This document shows, piece by piece, positions 1 through 14,415 of a stretch of DNA of 64,000 bases. Source of the stretch: Conus ventricosus (lineage: Eukaryota > Mollusca > Gastropoda > Neogastropoda > Conidae); assembly GCA_018398815.1 (NCBI GenBank), contig CM031628.1, positions 12,088,366 to 12,152,365 of the forward strand, written 5' to 3'. The translations under genes and the position numbers were made by a program. The stretch's first letter is position 1. Each line of letters starts with the position of its first letter. A model generated the notes under the pieces. The model did no database searches. It was not told the DNA's origin and saw only the letters and a list, made by a program, of their open reading frames with translations.

Positions 1-859
1 GTAGGGAATATAGATGCCCATGATATCAAATGTTTTGCTGGGTTTTTCAACATCTTCATCCCCCAGCAAAGTTTGATTTTAGTACAAGTTCTAAAATGGA
101 GCGAGTGCAACCCTGAACCTGTTTTAAAAAGTGTTATTCATAGTGACACAGGGAATGATTATATTGTTGATTCTGTTTCCTCCCTTTTGCTGTGTTTATT
201 AGGAGCTGCATCAGTCAGGGCATTTAACAGATTACTGGGGCAGACATAGATGAAACGACCGAAATATAAAACTTAGATCTTAAAAGCGCATACCTGAAAC
301 TGCTATATTTCTTGAAAAGGCACACAAGGCACATTGAATGATTTTCTGACACTTTTTAGTTAATGAGTACAGTGATTGCTGACTGGCTTCAAGAACTAGC
401 CATTTGAAACAGATGGCGTTATGCACTTCCATAATGATGGTTTTTCATTTTGTGGAGTTCTGCTGTCTCTGATTGTATCAAAACACTGATGCCGACTCAT
501 CACCATGGTTTGATTTTGGCTGAGTGACGTGTACCAAAGTCACAGCTGGTTGACATTCTTTGCACCAGTGGTGTGGGCTTTCCAGCGTGCTGAAGCTTTT
601 GGTAAATCATAAACCCTCAGTGGTGTAATGTAGCTGGTATGAAATCCAGCTGTGTAAGAATCACAGGTCTTACTGTTTTTTAAATTTTTTTATTTTACTT
701 TATTTCGTTGGCTTTTTCGTGTTGAGTGTATTTTCAAGGGTTACTCCTACTCCTGTCGCTCTGACCACCTCATACACAGCTACATTTTTTTTTTTTTCTT
801 GCCATCCCCTGCAGTCCATAGGGGCTAGCAATGTTTCAACTGTTCAAGTCACCGTGAAG

Positions 860-1180
860 CCACCCTCCAGTGACAGCACAGGAGCTGTTGTTGCTGAATC
901 ACTCTGGTGATGTTGATCGGTGCCAGTAAAAATCCACCACCAGCTAGTCCCCATACTGATGACTGGTAACTGCTGAGTTGCAGAGTCAGCAGGAGTGAGA
1001 GAGCCCCTCTCTGGAGGGCGCCACCGCATCCACCCAACAACAGTCCCCTTGAACTTGCTGTTCATGATGACTTTGACAGGAACACGGCGGAAGCTGGGAC
1101 ATGGACTGGAGAGGAAATTGATGGAAACTGAGATCACAGCCATAAGAGAAGGGCATGGAGGGCCACAGAATTGGGAGATT
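860..1180. repeat. Possible member of a dispersed repeat family
   Basis: The last 80 bases or so (gaaactgaga... gggccacagaatt) resemble 40880-40945 at roughly 70% by eye. The 40.5 kb copy in turn resembles 54890-55000 in its other half. The three segments look like fragments of one ancient dispersed element. No coding capacity is evident, and the boundaries are uncertain. Confidence 0.35.
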
Positions 1181-1202
1181 TAAAATATATTTGGGTTGAC
1201 AT

Positions 1203-1282
1203 GCCAACACACGCAGGCACACACGCACACACCAACACACACACCAACACACACACACACGCACACACACACGCACCACACA

Positions 1283-1323
<41 letters not shown>

Positions 1324-1359
1324 ACACACACACACACAGTCACACACACACTCTCACTC

Positions 1360-1402
<43 letters not shown>

Positions 1403-1403
1403 T

Positions 1404-1469
<66 letters not shown>

Positions 1470-1473
1470 GCGC
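1203..1473. repeat. (CA)n-(CT)n-(CA)n compound microsatellite
   Basis: Imperfect CA repeats from about 1203, a pure CT tract at about 1351-1399, then a pure CA tract to about 1468 ending in CGCGCG. Open reading frames across it encode only Thr-His or Cys-Val dipeptides and are artefacts. Confidence 0.95.
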
Positions 1474-2512
1474 GCTCAGTCATAGACGGAAATTTGTTTG
1501 TGCTGGCAGATGAAACTCGACTGCCAAGCCCTGACAGTGCATTCATTATCTCAGCTGATATAATTTTTTTTTTTCCTTTTTGCAGCAAGATGTAGATAGC
1601 CTAAAAGGTGTGTGCTGCATGCTGCATTTGAATTGTGCCAGACAGATAATTAATATATTTTCAACTGATAATTCATACAATCAGACAGTGAGACAAGTTG
1701 AGTGTGCTCCTATCAGGGTGGCTGTTTGTTACAAAACGGCACAGGGGCAAAGTCTTGTTCGTTAAAAAAAAAATCACGTTTGTCATGATCTGTCAAGGAA
1801 AGGAAAAAAAAAGGAAAGTGGATGGGGAAAGAATGTGTAGGACATGGTCAAGAGGTCCCGACTCAGGCTTGATGCTCTTGTTGGAGACACTGCTTTAGTG
1901 TTTACCGTCCTTTTTTTTTTTCAGGTTATCTGCCTCTTTGCTAGATGACGGGTGATCAGTTCAGCTTCAGCCTGCTGAGAGAGTGTGAACTGAGATCTAT
2001 AATCTTTCTCAGAAATAGAAAATGGAAAAGTTCCATTGGTTTGTGACTTTGTCACTCTCTCTTAATAAAAGACGTTAATGTCCCTCCTTATAACAGTCAG
2101 ATGTTGAGAGGGATTAACAGACCTAAACCCACATGCGCTTTACGTGTATTTGGTAAGCTGCTGCAGCCAGTAGAATACTGTTTTAAAAAGTTTGATTATA
2201 TATCCAAAGAAATCAAGTTTCTGATGACCTGTCACTGGTCAGATATTCACAGGACCAGTCGTCGTTTCTTTGTCAGGATGTGGATATATTGATGTTGCAA
2301 CAACTTCCATCAATATTGTAGCCTGTGACAAGTTCCTCTCTCTTTCTGTCGTTCTCATGTGTTACCAGTGTGCAAGCACATGTGCGTGTGTGTGTGGTGT
2401 GTGTGTTTTGTGGTGTCTCCAAAAAAAGTCTTTGCTACCCACATTCATAAACGATGCAGACAAAGATAATGTTTTCTGTCTGTATGGGTGCAGTGTCGTA
2501 ATTTTTAGAGGG

Positions 2513-2573
2513 TTTTTTTTTTTTTTTTTTCCCTAGAAAACAAATGGGGATGGGTGTAGGTGGTGCAGGAGAA

Positions 2574-2605
<32 letters not shown>
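2513..2605. repeat. Poly-T and poly-G homopolymers
   Basis: A run of about 18 T (2513-2530) is followed by a run of about 32 G (2574-2605). The G run could form a G-quadruplex. Its exact length is unreliable in an assembly that shows frequent homopolymer errors. Confidence 0.85.
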
Positions 2606-2606
<1 letters not shown>

Positions 2607-3076
2607 GGAGAAAAAAGGGAAGAGGAGGAAACGGGGAATGATGCTACCAGAGAATTTTTTTTGGTGGTACCAGTTATCTTTTCAATACTGAGTGACAGCT
2701 GTGAGCAGAATTGTCTGGCAAAATCCTTAGTGACCATCACTGCATGTACTCCACTTTACCAAAGTACAGTTAACACGCCAGATTAACGAACAGTGTACCC
2801 AGGGAAAAAAGTTAAGAATTAAAACTTTTTTATTTTTTTGTTTCATTCAGTTACTTTTTACAATATTTTAGCGCTAGTATGACTCTTTGAGAGTCTGGTT
2901 CCTCTGAATAGAGTGCTGTATATGTGTCTGTTATTATGGTTATTACTTTGAGCAAATGCACCCATGGGACAAGCATCTATAAGTCATTGTCAGAGTTTAA
3001 TCAAATGGGAGGTCGCAGTGGCAAAACTAGAAATCATAATGGGAAGGATGCATGCGTTTTTTCATCAGCATGTTTC

Positions 3077-3395
3077 AATTCACTGTTGTAGGTTCTAACA
3101 GGTCATCAGTGACTGTTGTAGGTTCTAACAGGTCATCAAGTGACTGTTGTAGGTTTAACAGGTCATCAATGACTGTTGTAGGTTCTAACAGGTCACCAAT
3201 GACTGTTGTAGGTTCTAACAGATCATCAGTGACTGTTGTAGGTTCTAAGGGTCATCAATGGTTTAAGGGGTCATCAATGACTGTTGTAGGTTCTAAGGGG
3301 TCATCAATGACTGTTGTAGTTCCTGTTCTATCAGGCTCATTCAGTGACTGTTGTAGGTTCTGACTGGTCATCAATGACTGTTGTAGATTCTGTGA
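3077..3395. repeat. 30-bp minisatellite, about 10 copies
   Basis: The unit is approximately tgactgttgtaggttctaac followed by aggtcatcaa. About ten tandem copies carry small indels and substitutions, with a partly deleted copy near 3250. The period is a multiple of three, so one frame stays open (103 codons); I regard this as an artefact. Confidence 0.9.
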
Positions 3396-4393
3396 CTGCG
3401 TTCATCAACATTGACATTCGTGATCATAACAACATAGCATTGTAGATCATAGCAACATAGCTTTGATGAAGCAGCGAGGAAGAAGTGAAGTTGATTTAAA
3501 CTCACTTAACCCTTCCAAGGAACTGAACGATTGAGAGTGCATAAGAAGAAAGTTCTTACTTTTTTTTAAACTTTCAGTTGTTTATGCCATAATGCTGTAT
3601 GCCAAGATAAACACAGGCTACAACCTCAGTTGGCAAAGGCGGAGGTTAGGGGGACCCAACAATAGTTTTTCAAATTTGCAGAGTGAACAACTACAAATTT
3701 TCTGTGGATGTTCATTTTTCTTCTTTCCGTTCTTTTTCCCCATGAACAATTGTTAATGATGCTTTCAGTTAAGGCAAAGGTAGAGTTAGCCCCCTTCCCC
3801 TACCACAACTCATGACATTTAATTTGAAGGGCCCCACCCCCACCCCCTGTCTTCCACACCCTTGGAAAGGAACAAAGAAAGTGAAATGATGAGTGATACT
3901 TACTGATGAAAAACACACACTTTCCAGTAAAGATAAGATTTAACAGGTCAGGATTTTGTTGTTGTTTGTATTATGAAGAAATATTAAATGTTAATGATGA
4001 TGCACGCCAAAAAATGTAAACAAACAAGTCACAAGACAGTGTTTTGTCTTGTGATAAGTTTGTCAACGCTTTTTTTGCGGTGTGTTATCACCAACATTTA
4101 AAATTTGTTTAGATTTCCGCCTGCAGTCGCCTCACTATGCGAACTGGATCTAACTTTTATTATGAAGGATGACATGAAATAAATCAGATCATTCTTTTGA
4201 CCTTGCACAAGCCTGAAGAAATTTCACTGGGGTATAAACCACTGCTGCTCTGCCCGCCATCCATCCCCCCCCCCCTCCCCTCCCTTCTTCCCTCATCCTT
4301 GCTTTCACCCTCCTTCCCTCCTACAGAAAACAATGATAGCAAATAACAAACCACAAACAAACAAACAACAAACCATGTGCCAGTGCCGCGCAC

Positions 4394-4441
4394 TACACAC
4401 ACACACACACACACACACGCACAGAGAGAGAGAGAGAGAGG
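4394..4441. repeat. (CA)n/(GA)n microsatellite
   Basis: A CA run of about 25 bases leads directly into a GA run of about 18 bases. The flanks are unique sequence. Confidence 0.9.
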
Positions 4442-5023
4442 AAGAAAACAATCTTGTTGTGTTTGAGCTTTGCATACTGTTTGTGTTGAATTCTTGTGTC
4501 TGTTTCTCTATTGTGTCTCGGCCATGGCATGAACAGATTAGATCTACTTGATCAGTTTGTGCTATGGCAGCGTTTTCTCTCCTTGTATTTTGTACATTTA
4601 TTTATTTACTAATAATTATTTCGCTTAGCCGCTGATTCGTTCCTTCCTTTTCCAGTCTGAAAGACCTAGCTTTCTGCCAGACTGGAAAGTCTGGCAATGC
4701 CAAGCGTTACCCAACCGTGACGGTTTGACCGAATAGTCTGCCTGGCACAAAGACAAACCAGCTGGTCCCCCAGTCACTCCAGGACAGGAGACAAAAGGCA
4801 TTGCACACAACACAACCGCTGAGCTGTGACAGATGACGTCCTGTCGCTGGGCACACCCGATTCAGTGATTGGAAAGACAATAGGGCTCTTTGGTGGCCAG
4901 GAAGAAACAGCACACTGGGTCCTTGCTCAGCTTTAATGACCGGTGTTCGCATTGCTGTTTATGTCGCTGGTTAGGGGGTGGTTGTCAGATGTCGTCGGGG
5001 CAGGGGTTGGGATGTAAGAATGG

Positions 5024-6851
5024 CGAGGTAGAGAATATATGAAGTAGAGAATGTATGACGTGAAGTAGGGAATATATGAAGTACAGAATGTGTGAAGTAA
5101 AGTAGGGAATGTGTAAAGTAAAGTAGGGAATGTATGAAGTAAAGTAGGGAATGTATGAAGTAGAGTAGGGGAAAGTATGAAGTAGAGTAGGGAATGTATG
5201 AAGTAGAGTAGGGAATGACATGAGGCAAAGTAGGGAATGTATGAAGTAGAGTAGGGAATGTATGAAGTAAAGTAGGGAATGTATGAATTAGAGTAGGGAA
5301 TGTATGAAGTAAAGTAGGGAATGTATGAAGTAGAGTAGTGAAGTAAAGTAGGGAATGTATGAAGTAGAGTAGGGAATGTATGAAGTAAAGTAGGGAATGT
5401 ATGAATTAGAGTAGGAATGTATGAAGTAAAGTAGGGAATGTATGAAGTAAAATATGGAATGTTTGAAGTAAAGTAGGGAATGTATGAATTAGAGTATAAT
5501 GTATGAAGTAAAGTGGGGAACGTGTGAAGTAGGGAATGTATGAAGTAAAGTAGTGAATGTTTGAAGCAAAGTAGGGAATGTATGAAGTAAAGTAGGGAAT
5601 CTATGAAGTAAAGTAGGGAATGTATGAAATAAAGTAGGGAATCTATGAAGTAAGTAGGGAATGTATGAAATAAAGTAGGGAATGTATGGAATTTAGTAGT
5701 AGGGAATGTATGAAGTAAAGTAGAGAATGTATGAAGCAAAGTGGAATGTTTGAAGTAAAAGTAGTGAATGTATGAAGTAAAGTAGGGAATGTTTGAAGTA
5801 AAGTATGAATGTATGAAGTAAAGTAGGGAATGTTTGAAGTAAAGTATGAATGTATGAAGTAAAGTAGTGAATGTATGAAGTGAAGTAGGGGATGTTATGA
5901 AGTAGAGTATGTATGAAGTAAAGTAGGGAATGTATGAAGTAAAGTAGGGAATGTATGAAGTAAAGTAGGGAATGTATGAATTAGAGTATCTAATGTATGA
6001 AGTAGAGTAGGGAATGTATGAAGTAAAGTAGGGAATGTATGAATTAGAAGTAAAAAATAATGTATGAAGTAAAGTAGGTAATGTGTGAAGTTAGGGAATG
6101 TATGTAGCAAAGTAGGAATGTTTGAAGTAAAGTGGGGTAATGTGTGAAGTAAAGTAGGGAATGTATGAAGTAAAGTAGGAATGTATGAAGTAAAGTAGGG
6201 AACGTGTATGAATTATGAGTAGAGGAAATGTATGAAGTAAAGTAGAGAATGTATGAAGCAAAGTAGTGAATGTTGAAGCAAAGTAGGAATGTTTGAAGTA
6301 AAAGTAGTGAGTGTTTGAAGTAAAGTAGGAATGTATGAAGTAAAGTAGGAATGTTTGAAGTAAAAGTAGGTGAATGTATGAAGTAAAGTAGGGGAATGTA
6401 TGAAGTGAAGTAGGGGGATGTAATGTAAGAAAAGAGAATGTATGAAGTAAAGTAGGAATGTGTGAAGTAAAGTAGGGAATGTATGAAGTAAAGTTAGGTA
6501 ATGTGAAGTAAAGTAGGGAATGTATGAAGTAAAGTAGGTAATGTATGAAGTAAAGTAGGGAATGTGTGAAGTAAAGTAGGGAATGTATGAAGTAAAGTAG
6601 GAATGTATGAAGTAAAGTAGGGAATGTGTGAAGTAGGGAATGTATGAAGTAAAGTAGGGAATGTGTGAAGTAGTAGGGAATGTATGAAGTAGAGTAGGGA
6701 ATGTATGAGTAATAAGTATGAAGTAAAGTTGATATTAGAGCTGAGCAATGGGAAAATCAGGGATGTGGGTAATGTATGTTAAGTAAAGTAGGGAATTGTA
6801 TGAAAGTTTAATAAGTAGGGAATGTATGAAGTAAAGTAGAGAATGTGTGAA
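5024..6851. repeat. 21-bp minisatellite array, about 1.8 kb
   Basis: The unit is gtatgaagtaaagtagggaa plus t, present in some 80 or more tandem copies with frequent one-base indels and shortened units. It is interrupted near 6727-6780 by about 50 bases of unrelated sequence. Because the unit is 21 bp, minus-strand frames stay open for long stretches (for example 5739 down to 4933) and encode a repeated heptad of the type FIHSLLY. There is no independent sign of coding. Confidence 0.95.
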
Positions 6852-7996
<1,145 letters not shown>

Positions 7997-8022
7997 TAGT
8001 GTTGGGCCGAGGTGTGGTTGTG

Positions 8023-8024
<2 letters not shown>

Positions 8025-8077
<53 letters not shown>

Positions 8078-8098
8078 AGTGTCTCTCTCTCTCTTTGT
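8025..8098. repeat. (GT)n microsatellite just after the exon 1 donor
   Basis: A GT run of about 50 bases begins 30 bases after the 5' splice site of exon 1 and is followed by a short CT tract. In the transcript it is a UG repeat. Confidence 0.95.
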
Positions 8099-8402
8099 CT
8101 TTCTTGTTATGTGTTCGTTTTTTTTCTCTTCAAAGTCATATTCCAGTTTCCGGAGAACGCACAACTGAGAGTTGTTGTGTGGGCAGATTTCAGATTTGAT
8201 GGACAGATTTTAAAAATGAAGATCATAATGACACACAGATATTTTGAACACGTTTGATCAACCAGTAGGTTCCCAGCTTACACGACCGATTGGCAAAATT
8301 GGGAAGACGAATACCTGCTTTGCGATATTGTGCAAAGACTGGGTGCCGATTAGTTTTTAAGGATTCATGAAATGCTTGACCTGTAGTTTTGATCCACTTC
8401 TG

Positions 8403-8404
<2 letters not shown>

Positions 8405-8441
<37 letters not shown>

Positions 8442-8498
8442 GTGTGTGTGTGTGTGTGTTGTGCAACAATCTATTCATGTCAGTTTCCTTGCCAAATG

Positions 8499-8532
<34 letters not shown>

Positions 8533-8575
8533 TGCAACAACCGGTTCATGTCAGTTTCCTTGGCAAATGAACAAT
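8405..8575. repeat. Duplicated (TG)n plus 42-bp unit
   Basis: Two TG runs (about 8405-8460 and 8502-8531) are each followed by a near-identical block of about 42 bases, gtgcaacaa... ttcatgtcagtttcctt... aaatgaac. This is a local tandem duplication. Confidence 0.85.
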
Positions 8576-9973
8576 TACATCACTGAAAGAAAACATCCGT
8601 ACAAATGCAAATAAGTAGTGAAAAATAGGTGGTTTTTTTCAAAGAATTGGTTCTTATATAACTCCTTACACTGTCACAGAAGAATACATTATGAGCACGG
8701 TACTGTGCACACTTTGAGCAACGCATGCAGGCCATCATTTGTGGGAGGTATGATCCATCGCTGTTGAATGGAAAACCACTCTTAGAATTAAGGGATTGCA
8801 GTGAGATGATTTGCATATTTTTCATAGTCCTTTTTTCTTTTTTTTTCATTTCAACAAAGGCTGATAATTTATTTTTGATGAAACAAAGTCTAAGCAATGC
8901 TGAAGTGCAGAGGTTTTTCCGCTGTGTGTGAAAAACCCTGTCCGCCTTTCTTTCCCGTTGTGTCAGTTGGCTGAATTTGTGGTGATGATTTTGTCCACTT
9001 TAGATCACGTCCGCGGTCGTTCAGCAGAGTTCTGTTATACTGTACTCCCAGACAAGCCTCTGCAGATGCATGAAACTAAATCAGAAAATGTGAAATCCTA
9101 TGAAAGGAAGTCAGAGCGTTTGCTCTGAATTAATACAGAGATCCCCTCTCCCCTCAGTCTCCTGGGTGGCAGATCCCTTTGAACTCTGTAAGCAGCTGCC
9201 GATGCGAAGTAGGCCAGTTGTAATGTGTAAGTCAGATGTATTATTTCTTTACTTAGTCTTCATTTTGTCATTTCTTTGTTCTTTTATTTGTGTTGTGTTT
9301 AACCTGTAGAGCTGCTGATGCCCAGGCCAGGTGCACTGACTTTATTGTCTTTCTTGCATTTATTTATTTATATATTTATTTATTTATGCATTTATTTATT
9401 TATTTATTTATTTGTTTATTAATGTTTTTATTTCAAAGTGAATCACCTGTTTGTGTGTGGACATGTGCCTGGGATAATGTCTCTCACTTTATCAACATTT
9501 CTCATGTTTATATTGTCAGTAAAACTTCATTAGGTTTAAGGTACATTTTTTTTTTTTAAATGAAAAATATTTGAGTTCATTTAAACTGATGAATATTTTG
9601 ATGAGTGTAGACACTGTTGAAATATACAACCCGGCATTTAAAACATAAAATGATAGAAACTAGTCAATCTGACATTAATAAAGAGTGGTTTGATTTACGT
9701 GCTGTTAATGATTCATAACTTGTAGCGGAACTAGAATACAAATCATGAAGTGCACATTATAATACAGTATTGATTTGAATCGTTAAGTCTTGAAAGCAAA
9801 AAGCATGAGATTGTCTCAATAATTCGTTCCCAAATTTAAGATTTGATTGGGAAACGGAGGGTCATTTTGACCTGCATTTTAAGATTCTACAAGGAACACT
9901 GTATTCTTCCTTGTCAGCAGGTTTGTTAATGACAAAGAGGGCTTTGACTAGGTTAGCGTTGGACTTAGGCTTG

Positions 9974-9975
<2 letters not shown>
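8576..9975. other. Unique AT-rich intronic sequence
   Basis: No gene, exon or mobile element could be recognised. An imperfect ATTT/TTTA tract lies at about 9355-9430. Confidence 0.6.
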
Positions 9976-10053
<78 letters not shown>

Positions 10054-10250
10054 GTACACAAAGTCTGTTTGTATGTCTGATAGTCTGACTGTGTCTTTCT
10101 GTCTGCCTGTCTCTCTTTCTCTGTCTCTGTCTGCCCCCACCCCCACCCCTCTCTCTCTCTCTCTCTTTCTCTCCTCTCATGTACACAAAGTCTGTATGTC
10201 TGATTGTCTGTCTGTCTGTCTGTCTGTCTCTTTCTCTGTCTGTCTGTCTG

Positions 10251-10318
<68 letters not shown>

Positions 10319-10320
10319 AC
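9976..10320. repeat. (CT)n and (CTGT)n microsatellite cluster
   Basis: A pure CT tract at about 9976-10051 is followed by mixed CT and CTGT blocks up to 10320. The block catgtacacaaagtctgt occurs twice (about 10051 and 10178), which indicates an internal duplication. Long Ser-Leu or Arg-Glu frames across it are artefacts. Confidence 0.9.
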
Positions 10321-10663
10321 TGTGTTTAAGGTTTTCTTCCTCAGTCTTCCTCAGCGTCTCACATGGCCTACCTACCACCCAGTCACCAGGTATGCCAACT
10401 AGGGATAGATTTAAATTAAGGTCAGTGCTTGGTTTGAGGGGGAGACTAGAGGGGAGAATTACATGCTTGTATACATACGTGTATTGAATATGTGGACTTC
10501 AGTGGCCCATATCATAAAGACATTGATCTTGAGTAGGCAATAGCCACCTGAACAACCCAGTTTTCAGCAGTGATACGTGTGTCCGCACAGGTTGATGCCA
10601 TGTCTAAGATCCTATACAGGATCAGCATTGTCAAGCAGATGGGTGACTCCCCAATCTTCTATG

Positions 10664-10902
10664 ATGAACATGGCATTTGACTGCAGACTCCAAACAATGA
10701 ACATAGCATTTGACTGCAGACTCCAAACAATGAACATAGCATTTGACTGCAGACTCCAAACAATGAACATAGCATTTGACTGCAGACTCCAAACAATGAA
10801 CATGGCATTTGACTGCAGACTCCAAACAATGAACATAGCATTTGACTGCAGACTCCAAACAATGAACATAGCATTTGACTGCAGACTCTAAACAATGAAC
10901 AT
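10664..10902. repeat. 33-bp minisatellite, about 7 copies
   Basis: The unit is catttgactgcagactccaa followed by acaatgaacatag. The copies are nearly identical, with g/a variation in catggc versus catagc. The 33-bp period leaves all frames open on both strands, which accounts for the overlapping frames of 75-104 codons. Confidence 0.95.
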
Positions 10903-11398
10903 TTCTACTATTTCAGCATGGGTAGATGTTTTAATTTTGATTTTTTTTTTATTTAGAGTTTAATTTTCCCCAAACATCACGTGAAAAACAACAACAACAA
11001 CAAAAAAAGAAAAGTTGTGAAAATCATAGGGACTAGGTGATAAACCCAAAAAGGTCTAATTGCTTTCTGTGCATTTTGATGAACATCTTGCTCACAATCA
11101 CCAACTCTGTGAATCGCACATGTAGAGAAGAATCAAATACAATTGAACATGCAGAAGACCAGAGAGAACTATATATATATATATATGTGTCGCCCACTGA
11201 TTTTTATTTCTGAAAGGCAGCTTGCCTATTTTTAGTTGCTAGGTTTACAGATGACAGGAATTTAGGGAAACAATAGATGGAGGCCAGATGGTAGGTGGAA
11301 CAGATTGGGATTAAAATGGCAGTTGGAGAGGGGACATGCAGATTTTTGTTTGCATTGCCAACAATGCAACAAAACAACGTGAACAGATGCATGCACAC

Positions 11399-11400
<2 letters not shown>
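10903..11400. other. Unique intronic sequence
   Basis: Nothing was recognised apart from a short (AT)n tract at about 11170-11187 and an (AAC)n stretch at about 10988. Confidence 0.6.

Positions 11401-11466
<66 letters not shown>
11401..11466. repeat. (CA)n microsatellite
   Basis: A pure CA run of about 66 bases. Confidence 0.95.
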
Positions 11467-11467
<1 letters not shown>

Positions 11468-11753
11468 CTGCACAACCACAATGTTAGGTACATCAGTGAC
11501 TTACCCAGTCTAAAGTTAGAAACTCAAACATAAACCAGTTTGTATTTTCTCTTTAAATATGTGTAGGCGTGTATAGGAATGATTTAAGAATGTTAAAAAT
11601 GCAACAGTAACATTTTTTCTATTCTAGTTTATAAAACAAGAACTGACGTGTGAAAAAAGAGGGTGTCTGGCTGCCATTGTGTTACATACTGACCACAATC
11701 AGTTCTTTCCAAATTTCTTGACTGAGCTTAAAGCCTTGAATATCTTTTAATTT

Positions 11754-12224
11754 ATGAAGTGAAAAGATATCATAACGTTTCTGTTGTGATGAAGTAACAG
11801 GTATCAATATGTTTCTGGGGTCATGAAGTAAAAAGGTACTAAAATGTTTCTGTGGTCAGTAAAAAGGTATCAAAATGTTTCTGTGGTCAGTAAAAAAAAG
11901 TATCAAAATGTTTCTGTGGTCATGAAGTAAAAAGGTATTGAAATGTTTGTGTAGTCAGTAAAAAGGTATCAAAATGTTAACTGTGGTCATGAAGTAAAAG
12001 CACATCAAATGTTTCTGTGGTCAGTAAAAAGTTATCAAATGTTTCTGTGGTCATGAAGTAACAAGGTATCAAAATGTTTCTGTGGTCAGTACAAAGGTAT
12101 CAAAATGTTTCTGTGGTCATGAAGTAAAAAGGTATCAAAATGTTTCTGTGGTCAGTAAAAGGTATCAAAATGTTACTGTAGTCAGTAAAAAGGTATTAAC
12201 ACGTTACTGTAGTCAGTAAAAAGG
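11754..12224. repeat. 31/35-bp minisatellite
   Basis: Two unit types alternate: ggtcatgaagtaaaaaggta tcaaaatgtttctgt (35 bp) and a shorter one lacking tgaa (31 bp). There are about 14 copies with small indels. A separate two-copy repeat (ggactgtatgtttaaatact) follows at about 12339-12398. Confidence 0.9.
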
Positions 12225-13615
12225 AGCTGATATAGCAATAACAGGTGAGTTATATATTCTATAAAAAAAAGGTTATGTCCAAAATCGTTTCTGGAATAAC
12301 AGCACTTACGAGTGTCAGCAATCCCAAGCCCACTCAGAGTGGACTGTATGTTTAAATACTTTAAATACTTGGAGTGGACTGTATGTTTAAATACTTGCTG
12401 TGTCCTTGAATGACCCTGAAAAGCAAACACTCTCCAATCTGCAGAACTTGTAATATCAATTATCAACTGTACCATCAAAAGGAAATTTTCACAGAGAAAA
12501 GTATGGTTAAATTTGAAGTCTGACTTTTTAACGATCATGAAATTGACTGTCTTTAGCTTGCATGGTGTTCCTGCTGGTACTCAAACCTTTCTAAACATGA
12601 TCTCCACTTTGGGTCACAGGTGCACATTTTGGTAACCTATATATTAGTGCTGCTGCTTTTCAGGCATCGTCAAATGAACTGGCACCATGAAGACATTGCA
12701 TGACAGCTGTTCATGTGTGTGTGTGTGTGTGTGTGTGTTTGAGAGAGAGAGAGGGAGAGTATCTGTCTGTCTGTTTTAGATGAAAATTAAGGTTCTTGCA
12801 GCAGCAGATAGTCATGGAATGAGCATTGTGTGTTTGTTCATGCCTCAGGCCACTTAAAGTTAAACTGTCCGGACGCTCATTGTTAAACTAAATTATGAGA
12901 GTGTAAATGACTTTTCCTGGTCAACAATGTTCATGAGCAGGGTAAATAGAATTGAGTTCCAGCTAGCAGCAACTAAGTAAACAGAACAAGACGACACAAG
13001 TAAAGGAAACAAAGGCTATCACACAAGTGTGTGCAAGCACGCTGCGCGGGGTGTGTGATCTGGTCAGAGACCAAGTCACAAAGCAAAAACGTAGATGGTG
13101 AAGATGGAAGAGGAAAATAAAGATTGGGCCTCGACGGAAGACGCCCATGTCATTGATATCTGCCCAGGTGTGGAGAATGTCAGGGAGCGGATTTCATGGC
13201 AGTGTGTTTGTAGATCAATAAGAGTCTGTTGGAACAGTTATTGAATTCTCTGGTTATTCGAGAATGACTGGAAGTGATAAATGATGACGGTGGGCTAATA
13301 TCAGGCTGTGGGTGTTGCTGCGACCCAGCCATGGCTTGATCCTGGAGCTAGCCGAGGTAAAGCCACTGCCTTGAATGGCTGACTGGGTTTCCATCTAACC
13401 AGACAGTGCTCTTTGGCTTTGTTGTTTCTGGTGTGTTTTTTTTCTTTTGAATACCCCTCCCTCATTGTTTTCCCCCCACTTCTTTCATACATGCATGCAC
13501 TCACAGTCTCATTCATACACATACAGTTTCATTCACGCATACATGGGCAGGCAGGCAGTGAGACTGGCATACATTCACGCATGCATGCAGGCACATGTGC
13601 ACAGACACGTATACA
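12225..13615. other. Unique intronic sequence
   Basis: No gene was recognised. A short (TG)n/(GA)n tract lies at about 12715-12757. The frames here are short and resemble no protein I know. Confidence 0.6.
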
Positions 13616-13617
13616 CA

Positions 13618-13682
<65 letters not shown>

Positions 13683-13684
13683 TG
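13616..13684. repeat. (GA)n microsatellite
   Basis: A GA run of about 65 bases preceded by an imperfect CA tract. Confidence 0.95.
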
Positions 13685-14098
13685 AGTCAGTCAAATGCAT
13701 TTGCATGCTGTTTCACGTTCTGTCCCAAAATTCGTCTGGTCTTGCTGAGTTCCCAACATGATGCTCGGGAGGAAACAGTGGGGAGGAGTAGAGGGAAGGG
13801 GATGGGGTGGCGGATGGGGATGGTGAGAGGGGCTTGTTGAAAGAAAAGAAGGCAGCATTGGCCTGTTGTGAAAGGAAGTTTGTTGTTGGCTTGTCAACAG
13901 TTGCTTTTTGTGAAAGCAAGGTCCCACAGGAAGAGTGAAATGGAGAGAGAGAGGATGACTCTGCTTGTGTCATAAGGTGGGGTGTGGGGGGTGTGTCACG
14001 GTTAGGGATGGAAAATGATACAGTGGGTTTAAGACAGTATTAAGGCAACAGAAGTGTTTGTAAGACACCTGTATAGGACAGGGATTCTGTCTCATTTG

Positions 14099-14364
14099 GA
14101 CAGAGAGAGAGAGAGAGGCAATGAGTGAGATGGAGAGATGGACATGCAGAGGAAGGTGATGGTGAGGTAGAATGAGAGCACACATAGAAAGGCAGTGATT
14201 GAGGCAGAGACAGACACACAAGAAATATTTGGTTGAGGTAGAAAGACAGAGAAAAGTGATGGGTGAGGTAGAGAGACAGAGAAAAGTGATGGGTGAGGTA
14301 GAGAGCAGAGAGAGAAAAACGATGAGTGAGGCAGAGAGATAGAAAGAGAAAAGTGATGCATGAG

Positions 14365-14415
<51 letters not shown>

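Noticed and set aside
4933..5739. 268-codon minus-strand frame (heptad-like Phe/Leu/His/Thr repeat)
   Set aside because: It is the translation of the 21-bp minisatellite. The period is divisible by three, which explains the lack of stops.
10664..10902. CRISPR-like regular direct repeats
   Set aside because: The units are contiguous with no unique spacers. It is a eukaryotic 33-bp minisatellite. The same applies to the arrays at 3077, 5024, 21075 and 58804.
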